Origin: Adenanthera pavonina
Lineage: Eukaryota; Streptophyta; Magnoliopsida; Fabales; Fabaceae
Direction of reading: 5' to 3'
Assembly: GCA_026686845.1 (NCBI GenBank)
Contig: JAIVEN010000024.1
Location: forward strand, 12,139,501-12,203,500
DNA length: 64,000 nucleotides
In this document: positions 57,401-64,000 of the stretch, piece after piece
Layout: each line of letters starts with the position of its first letter
Position numbering within the stretch: the stretch's first letter is position 1
The notes under the pieces: model-generated
The model's input: the letters and a program-made list of their open reading frames with translations, nothing else
Database searches by the model: none
Told to the model about the DNA's origin: nothing
Translations under genes and position numbers: made by a program

Positions 57401-60135
57401 TAAAAATAATTATTCAAATAGATTTTTTTATTTTCTTGTTTGTAAAACTTATTCTCGAAAATAGTTTTACAAAACTGTTTTGAGGACAATAAAATAAAAA
57501 ACAATATCAAACAAACCCTCAACAATTGTTTCCTTTAAATAAGGTTTCAGAGATTTAAGTTTTGTATATGAACAAAATTAGTCTCTCTGTCCCATATTAT
57601 AAGGTAATATAAGAAAATTTTCTCATCTTATAATATAAAGTAACATGTATTGATTTATCATTTTTTTCTTATTTATTGTATTATTGGTATTGTAATTTGT
57701 ATTATATTTAATAAAAGGAATGGAATTAATAGGGTATAATTGAAAATTTTACTTTGTTTTTATAAGTTTAATAAATATTTTTTAATATACTCGAAATCCT
57801 TCTCATTACCTTATAATATGAGACACGGGGAGTACCACTCAAAAAGCTTTACACTTTACCGTCTACCTTGGCTCTAAAAAATTAATTGAAAGTTATGAAA
57901 AAAAATGAATTATTGAGTTCAGCTATATATTGGGATCAGTAGAATCAACTCCATTCAGAACCGTCAAGAAAACCCTTTCCTTGGTTTCACCTGAAGTGAC
58001 GTAGCTGTATATGTGTCCTTCCAAATTTCAACATTCAAAATCCAAGTTTCAACATTGAATAAACTAATTACATTATTGCGCGCGCGCGCACACACATATA
58101 TATTCCTCATGATTGATTAAAATTATATAAATTCATGTCAGTCATTATGACTTATTTTTTTCTTCTAATTTGGCTACATATTACAATGTAAAAACTAAAA
58201 TGTCTTATTGGCCATTGAATTAGCGCTTCATTTCACTATAATAATATTTTATGTGAAAAATAATTTATTTTAAGTTTTATTTGCCTACGTTATGCATAGT
58301 CTTTTCTAGGTTTCATTTGACTTCTTGTAATTAATATTAAAGGGATCAGGCATGCATCTATCTCCTTTGATGTTCAGTGTAGTTATTTTTTTAACTCAAT
58401 TGTTATTTTTATAATACCAATCATTGCAAAAGGGGCGGTTCTGTGCATGGTGTAAATCTACACACCGACAGCGTGGACTAAGTGAAAAACACTACTCCCC
58501 TTCTTTTTTTTATCTTTTAATTTAAAAAGAAAGGGCTGCTCCTCACAAAACTCCACATATGCCGTGCGTAGATTTGTCCTCCACACACAGAGTCGGTTTC
58601 CCATTGGGAAAAGAATAATTATAATTATAATTATTTAATACTTCTAAATGATCTGACCTGCTGTTTTTTCCAAATGGGGTGTTTTTTTTTTACAATAATA
58701 TAATCATACATTTCAAAAAGTATAATACAGAAGTAAAGGAAAAAAAGTTAGGAACTTAATTTTATTATATACTTAATGTACTCTAATATTGAATTAGGAT
58801 ACAAGTGAATTTTTCCATATGTTATTTATTCCATGACTGACTTTCGATATTTATATTGTTAATTTATTTTTGAATTTAAAATCCAGGTGTTTTAATGTTA
58901 TTTTTTCTCTTTACATCATGTTTTTTTTATTTTTTTATCCAATTGCATTCCATGTTACATGCAATCAATTTGATTTGATATTTTCAAAACAATTTTTTTA
59001 TTTTTGAAAAAAACAAAAAAAATTTTTGATGAGCATGATTTTTTTTAAAATGTTATGTGATTGGGTGGTTAGCGGTTGGAAATTACAACTGGCCCACTCA
59101 TATTTTATTGGGCCTGTATATCCTAACTTGACATTAATACCATATATTTAAGACGGAAAGAAATAATTAACAACACTATTTATTAAAATAGTATGACATA
59201 CTATAAATTTTATATTGATTGTGGCTTCCTATTTGCTTGGGCCCACATGCTCTAACTTGAAATGATGTGTATATGTGTGTGAGGACACACTTGTTAATGG
59301 GGTCGATTATGGCTCCCTATTACTTTGCTTGTTGCTTGATTGGTGTGCGAGTGATGATGTGCACATTTGTTGGAACTTAGCCGGTGGGTTTTGTATATCA
59401 TTTGGAGTTTGAGGAACGGGCATTTCATTATTTATAAAATAACGTGGTACGTTGGGCCTCCCATATTTTAGTGGGTTCACATGTCTTGATTCAAATGTCG
59501 TGTTGTGTGTGTGTGTGTGTGTGTGTAAGTTATAACAAATGAATGAAATATATTAACAGGTATCTTCCTCCATACACATCATTTTTACCGGTGAAAAAGG
59601 AAGGAAAAAATGGAGAAGGCAATAGCGATCAAAGACGACGAAAGAGAAGAGGAAGATTAGCGGAGAATATAATAATGTCACAACTGTCATATCTAGTAAT
59701 CTTCATCATCATGATCTGCATAATAGAGAGGAAAAATCTCAAGCAAGATCCTCTCAACTTCAGTGTCTTAAATATAGTGGTCGAAGTCATGAGGTAAACC
59801 TAATGAAGAATTGCATTGTTTGGAGTTTGAAAAATAAACTGTATATTGTTTACGGTTTAGTTTGTGTATAGTGTAACTTGCTATGAATTAATTTTATAGT
59901 TTATATTTATGAAATTAATTCATGATTTAAATGCAGTGCGTATGGGAACGTGGGGTTTTCAACAGGGTATAGTTGTGAGAGAAGGATAAATATGGAGGGG
60001 TATTGTGAGGACAAGCAGTTTGGTTTTGTGGGAAAGTGGAGCCCTGAAGGGAAGATCATTCTCATGCTGGTTATGCTTTTTGGAAGGCTTAAGAAGTTCA
60101 ACATGGATGGAGGCAAAGCTTGGATCCTCCTTTGA
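54412..60135 (+). CDS. HKT1: HKT family class I sodium transporter (three exons, 541 aa)
   Basis: Exons are 54412-55604, 59560-59793 and 59937-60135. The first intron (AT|GTTAGT to AACAG|G) is 3955 bp and the second (GAG|GTAAAC to TGCAG|T) is 143 bp, both in phase 2, as is usual for plant HKT genes. The 541-residue protein is a normal length for the family. It shows the four membrane-pore-membrane repeats of HKT/Trk/Ktr transporters. Pore loop A is SSMSTVEMEVFSD with serine at about residue 92, loop B is SSCGFVPTNEN (Gly 253), loop C is NSRYAGES (Gly 377), and loop D is SAYGNVGFSTGYSC (about 476-489). Serine in loop A marks class I, which is known to favour sodium uniport. Family members sit in the plasma membrane of xylem-bordering cells and retrieve sodium from the sap. 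The frame is open from end to end with family-like codons, so it looks functional. Loop C has Tyr where relatives usually have His. Confidence 0.93.
55638..55662. repeat. CA/TA microsatellite at the start of HKT intron 1
   Basis: An ACACACACACACATATACACA run about 35 bases after the splice donor. Reading into it gives the false C-terminus RTHTHIYTLSLQSNSQ if the intron is not removed. Confidence 0.8.
56431..56907. mobile_element. Short MULE-like element in HKT intron 1 (ends approximate)
   Basis: The left end GGAAAAATCACAGATAAATACC and, reversed, the right end AAAAAAATTAGAAATAAGTACC, then AATTACAAAAAACATAT and GGTACCAAGATA, form terminal inverted repeats of about 100 bp. The left repeat resembles that of the MULE at 27521. 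The centre has TTGCAATTA, AGTTACA and TGATCAGTTACAG phrases like 42540-42730. No target-site duplication could be fixed. Confidence 0.6.
57581..57832. mobile_element. Stowaway-like MITE in HKT intron 1
   Basis: The ends GTCTCTCTGTCCCATATTAT and, reversed, CTCCCCGTGTCTCATATTAT, followed by AAGGTAAT. TA flanks both sides (57579-57580, 57833-57834). Confidence 0.8.
58078..58102. repeat. (CG)n-(CA)n-(TA)n microsatellite in HKT intron 1
   Basis: GCGCGCGCGCGCACACACATATATAT-type alternating purine-pyrimidine run, about 25 bases. Such runs can adopt Z-DNA. Confidence 0.85.
59502..59526. repeat. (GT)n microsatellite just upstream of HKT exon 2
   Basis: About 11 GT units, ending some 33 bases before the exon 2 acceptor. 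Confidence 0.9.
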
Positions 60136-61202
60136 TTCATTCTCATTTATCATATAGTTGAATTTTCTTGAATTGTACAGTCTATATAACTGTAGAGATA
60201 CAGTATTGAGGTTGTACCCAAATCTATCATTATGTCTATTTCTCTTTAGTTGCACAAATTGTATATTAAGAATCTTACTTCATTCAATGAATTGAGTGGC
60301 TTTGAATATTGAATGTTAATTGTATCCGTAATGAATTGAATTGAAAGGCATCATTCACACTATAATTGCCTCAGCCTGTGCAACTGGACGAGCCTGCATG
60401 TGTCTGTGTTCATCTTCTCTACATATGATTCACAGAAGTGATTTTGAAGAAAGTGGATGTGAGGCTTAAAAGTAAATTTGAAATGATAATAAAGTGTTGT
60501 ATAATTTTTATTTAATATTTTATTTATAATGTGAAAATATCAAAATGCCCCTCCAGAAAATAAAAGAAAAAAAACTCTCCATTAACCTCCACCAGTCACC
60601 AGCATAAAGACCACTAGAAACCAATGTGAAACACCAACCCTAAACTAGATCAAAGCAATGCAGATGATGGAGGACCAGAAAGCAAACATGAAATCCAAAA
60701 ACAATCAAATTAAGAAAAGCCCAAACACAATTTGTCGAGGAAGAAGAAGAGGGAAAATTTTGTCATTCATTGCCATTGAACGTTTCCCATTATCATCAAC
60801 ATCAACCATCATTGCCATACCCATTGATGCTCTCAGATTTGTCAATCTTAGTCCCATGAACCCAGATCTCAACCTTCATTGATGCTCTCTCATTGGCCAT
60901 CATGGCGAGGCCTTCAGATGCAGTCACTGTCATTAGTGATGGTGATAAAAGACGAAGATAGCGTGATGCAGCCACAATTGAAGGAGCTCAAATGGTCGTT
61001 GAAGGGAAGGAGCTCGATGGTCAAAGAAGCATGTGCGTAGCTCCATTCGTCATTGAAGGGAAGGGAAGAAGCTCAGAGAAACATGTGCGTAGGAAGGCTT
61101 CTCATCATGCCATCGCTGGTGTAGCTCTGATCTTAGTGAGTCACTCCAACAACCTATGCGTCGTTCATGGTTGGGTTTGATAAGGCAGAGTGGAAGTTGG
61201 GT
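60136..61202. other. 3' flank of HKT and intergenic sequence
   Basis: No gene recognised. Near 60993-61093 a unit of about 55 bp (CRTTGAAGGGAAGG, AGCTC, AGAAGCATGTGCGTAG) is repeated twice. The ORFs at 60658 and 60992 look non-genic. Confidence 0.45.
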
Positions 61203-61385
61203 TGTTAATTAATATTAATGATTTTGTAATTATGATATTGATTTTATTCTGTATTCATTTATATTTATTAGCTTTTATTAGGTGATTTCCTTTTACTCTG
61301 TATATATTATATACACGGGTTCAGTATAATGCAGTTCAGATTCCTAGTTAATTTTCCTTCCTCCATTTCTCTTCCGTTTATCTCA
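61203..61385 (+). repeat. 5' LTR of the second Copia element
   Basis: Starts TGTTAATTAATATTAATG and ends CTTCCGTTTATCTCA. A TATATATTATATAC stretch at about 61299-61313 could be the TATA box. The 3' partner is outside the window. Confidence 0.75.
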
Positions 61386-61397
61386 TGGTATCAGAGC
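61386..61397 (+). other. Primer-binding site (initiator Met tRNA)
   Basis: TGGTATCAGAGC, an exact match to the standard Copia primer site, directly after the LTR. Confidence 0.9.
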
Positions 61398-61822
61398 ATA
61401 GGGCTCTTTTTTTTCTCAGAGTAAACACCGTGCCGCCTAGGTTCTTCCCGCGTTTTTCAGTTTTCAAAATAGTCCCTGTAGCTTCATTTTCAAATCTGCA
61501 CTTGTAGCCAGTCCTGTAGCCTACACGCGCCCCACCACCATGTCCAGAAGCCTCCAACCGGTCAGTCCACCAAGTCCGACCGTCATCCACCATTCCATGC
61601 GCCCACACGCGCACCACGCACCGCCGCAAGCAACGCTCTTTCACCGGCGCGTGAAGGCGCGTGAGACCTCCTCTCCGGCTACCATTTGCTACGTCGTGAT
61701 CGTCTCTTCTCTCTGATCATCCTCCTGTGGTTTGTTTTTTGATTCAAGGTCATTTTGTTTTATCAAGATCGCTCAGTTTCTTTCTGCAGTTTGGTTTTGG
61801 TTTTCTGATCCTTTTGCTTAGT

Positions 61823-62815
61823 ATGGAGAAATTGGATACTGCTCAACCTATTTCAGTGATTTTAAATGGTACTAATTACCGTTTGTGGTTGGAAAGCATG
61901 CGAGATTTTCTTAAAGGAAGGAAGTTGTGGAGATATGTCACTGGAGATCAACAATTTCCTTCTCGTGATCCTGAGGCTGATGTTAAATTTTATGCTCGAC
62001 TAGAAGACTGGGACAGTAAAAATAATCAAATTATTAGATGGTTCAGAAACACTTCCACAGTTAGTATCCATCAACAATTTGGACGCTTTGAGACCGCAAA
62101 AGAGGTATGGGATCATCTTGCTAATCGATACACTTCTTCCGATCTATCCAATCAGTTTCAATTGCAAAAGGAACTCAGTACTCTCAAGCAAGAACGGGGT
62201 CAACCTCTCTATGAATTTCTGGCCAAGATTGAGTCTATCTGGGATCAATTAGCTTACTCTGAACCTATTTTCAAGTGTGAAGCTGATACACAGGCTTTTC
62301 TGAAGTATCGTGATCAACTCCGCCTTATTCAGTTTCTTATGGCACTCACAGATGATTATGAGCCTATTCGAGCTTCTCTTCTACATCAGAGTCCTCTTCC
62401 CACTCTTGAAGATGCTCTTCCTCGACTTCGATCGGAGGAAACTCATTTAGGTCTTCTGCAGCGTACTCCTGAGATGGCTTTTGCTGTACCTGATAGGAAT
62501 CCTAAACTATGTCGCCGCTGTCCTCAGTCTAATCACTCATTTGCTGAATGTCCTTTTATTGAGTGTCGTACATGCTAGAAGAAAGGGCACATAGCTGTCA
62601 ACTGCCCTACTTTGTTCTGCAGATAGTACAAGAAACCAGGTCATCTTATAGAACAATGCCCTACTCGTCCACCTAGAACTGATCAAAGGAAGTCAACACG
62701 ACCAGGACATTTATCCAAGCCTGCATTATCTGTAACTGATGTTGTCAATAATGAAGCATCTACTGCTTCCACTTCAGGGTCCTCCAATACTGATATTGAG
62801 GCTTTACTTCGCAAA
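61823..62815 (+). pseudogene. gag of the second Copia element
   Basis: The start ATG at 61823 gives MEKLDTAQPISVILNGTNY, followed by a UBN2-type gag domain with WLESMRDFLKGRKLWRYVTG, then EVWDHLANRYTS and QFLMALTDDYEPIRASLL. Three CCHC zinc knuckles follow. The first, CRRCPQSNHSFAEC, is intact. The second, CRTC.KKGHIAVNC, has a TAG at 62576 at its fifth residue. The third, ending YKKPGHLIEQC, has lost its second Cys to Tyr and carries a TAG at 62624. The frame is otherwise continuous with pol, so gag and pol form one polyprotein frame here, unlike in the Sirevirus-like element. Confidence 0.88.
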
Positions 62816-64000
62816 TTGCTATCTGGTTCCTCCAATCCACCTGCTGCCCTAGCTACTCCCTCAGGTATATCTTCTTGGTACTTTCATTTTGCCTGTTGTA
62901 ATCACATGACTAGCCAACCCAATCTTTTCTCTTCTTTAATGCCAAATACCTCTGCACCCCCTATTCACACTGCCGACAACTCACAAATGCCTGTTAGTCA
63001 TGTTGGAACTATTTCTTCATTTTCTTTATCTCTTAGTGATACTTATTTCGTACCTGCTATCAGTTTTAACCTTATCTCTGTTGGACAACTTGTTGATATG
63101 GGCTATGATGTTTTATTTAACAAAGGTGGCTGTGTTGTTATGGATTCTCAGACAGGACAGGTCATCGGGACTGGGCGTAAGGTCGGACGTATGTTTGAGC
63201 TCACCTCCATGCATCTACCTGATGTCACTTCTTCTAGATTATGTGCTGCTTCTTCTGCTTCATCCTCTCTTGATTTGTGGCATCGCCGTCTTACTCATGC
63301 TTCCATGAATAAATTGCAGCTTTTGATTTCTCATAGTTTCTTAGGTCCAGTTAATGATAAGACTTTGGATTGTATTTCTTGTCAAACTGCAAAACAACCT
63401 GCTTTGTCTTTTAATAAAAATGATTCTATTTCTGATTCTTCTTTTGACTTGATTCATTCTGATATTTGGGGACCTGCTCCCACTTCCTCTATGGGGTGAT
63501 CTCGGTATTTTGTGATTTTTATTGATGATTTTTCATGTTTTACTTGGATTTATATGATGAAAAATCGTTCAGAGCTATCTCAAATCTATATCAAATTTGC
63601 TACCATGATTCGTACTTAATTTTCAAAAATAATCAAAGTTTTTCAAAGAGACAATGCTCTTGAATATCGTGATTCCAAATTACTTCACTTTCTTGATGAG
63701 CAAGGCACTATTTCTCAATATTCTTGTCCTTACACCTCTCAACAAAATGGCCGTGCTGAGCATAAACATCGTCATATTCTTGATTCTGTCCGAGCTCTAT
63801 TAATTTCTTCTGGTTGTCCTGAGCGGTTATAGGGTGAAGCAGCCATAACTGCTGTTTTTTGCATTAATCGAGTTCCTTCCTCTGTCATTGGTAATATTTC
63901 TCCTTTTGAACGACTTTATGGTACTTCTTCTAATTACCAAATGTTGAAAGTTTTTTGGCTGTGCTTGCTTTGTTCTTCTTCCCTCTCATAAGTCCACCAA
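62816..64000 (+). pseudogene. pol (protease and integrase part) of the second Copia element
   Basis: Same frame as gag. The protease site reads WYFHFACCNHMTS (62876-62914), where Copia proteases have Asp-Ser. The catalytic aspartate is therefore His. The GAG-pre-integrase zinc finger is complete (LWHRRLTHASM, then CISCQTAKQ). The integrase core has D in IHSDIWGP, D in QRDNALEY and E in GRAEHKHRH. Stops lie at 63497 (TGA), 63617 (TAA) and 63830 (TAG). The last one stands for the Trp of the usual FWGEA motif. Near 63952 a T-run carries an extra base, and the family pattern then continues in another frame to the window end. Confidence 0.88.

Larger units (their letters stand above)
61203..64000 (+). 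mobile_element. Second Copia retrotransposon, short LTR, runs off the window
   Basis: A 183-bp LTR (61203-61385) is followed at once by a perfect initiator-Met primer-binding site, a GC-richer leader, gag (61823) and pol (protease and integrase present). RT, RNase H and the 3' LTR lie beyond 64000. The short LTR and three-knuckle gag set it apart from the Sirevirus-like element. It belongs to another Copia lineage, which I cannot name from this part alone. Confidence 0.88.

Overview
The window is nuclear DNA from a flowering plant, most likely a eudicot. It is AT-rich and crowded with LTR retrotransposons, solo LTRs and MITEs, and holds one intact host gene: a three-exon class I HKT sodium transporter with GT-AG introns, at 54412-60135. 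The species cannot be named from the sequence alone.

Region 1 (1-24505) is layered retroelement debris. It starts with a diverged tandem repeat (1-720) and a Sirevirus-like Copia solo LTR (1472-3101). An L1-type LINE ORF1 remnant then lies in three pieces (3599-3859, 6393-6666, 11490-11692), split by two Gypsy solo LTRs (3860-6392 and 6667-11489). A second Copia solo LTR (7557-9392) sits inside the later one. Target-site duplications (TSDs) fix most of this nesting order. Next come a minus-strand retroelement cut by a Cassandra-type TRIM LTR carrying 5S rRNA-like promoter sequence (12549-12972), an inverted pair of Gypsy LTRs (14005-17455), a decayed minus-strand Gypsy pol (17456-20000), a decayed LTR (about 20170-22563) and a truncated Copia LTR ending at 23524.

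Region 2 (24506-43467) holds a Gypsy solo LTR with a perfect TSD (24506-26766). After it comes a Mutator-like element (MULE, 27521-43467) with long terminal inverted repeats and a near-perfect 9-bp TSD. An 11.7-kb Sirevirus-like Copia element (29325-41063) is inserted in the MULE. It has two 1.66-kb LTRs, gag, pol and an extra third ORF, all broken by stop codons that mostly look like C-to-T or G-to-A changes.

Region 3 (43468-54411) is AT-rich intergenic DNA with many Stowaway-type MITEs. Its main feature is a 2.2-kb mirror-image composite (48806-51007): three MITEs and the DNA between them are repeated in reverse order around a 277-bp centre that carries an 80-bp direct repeat. It lies 3.4 kb upstream of the HKT gene. 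Between the two is a truncated duplicate of the HKT upstream region (about 52130-52915) and a G-rich foldback element (52948-53607).

Region 4 (54412-64000) is the HKT gene, whose 4-kb first intron contains two MITEs, followed by a second, unrelated short-LTR Copia element (61203 to beyond the window end), also decayed. The HKT gene is predicted to retrieve sodium from the xylem at the plasma membrane. Nearly everything else is mobile DNA that may influence it only through chromatin or small RNAs.
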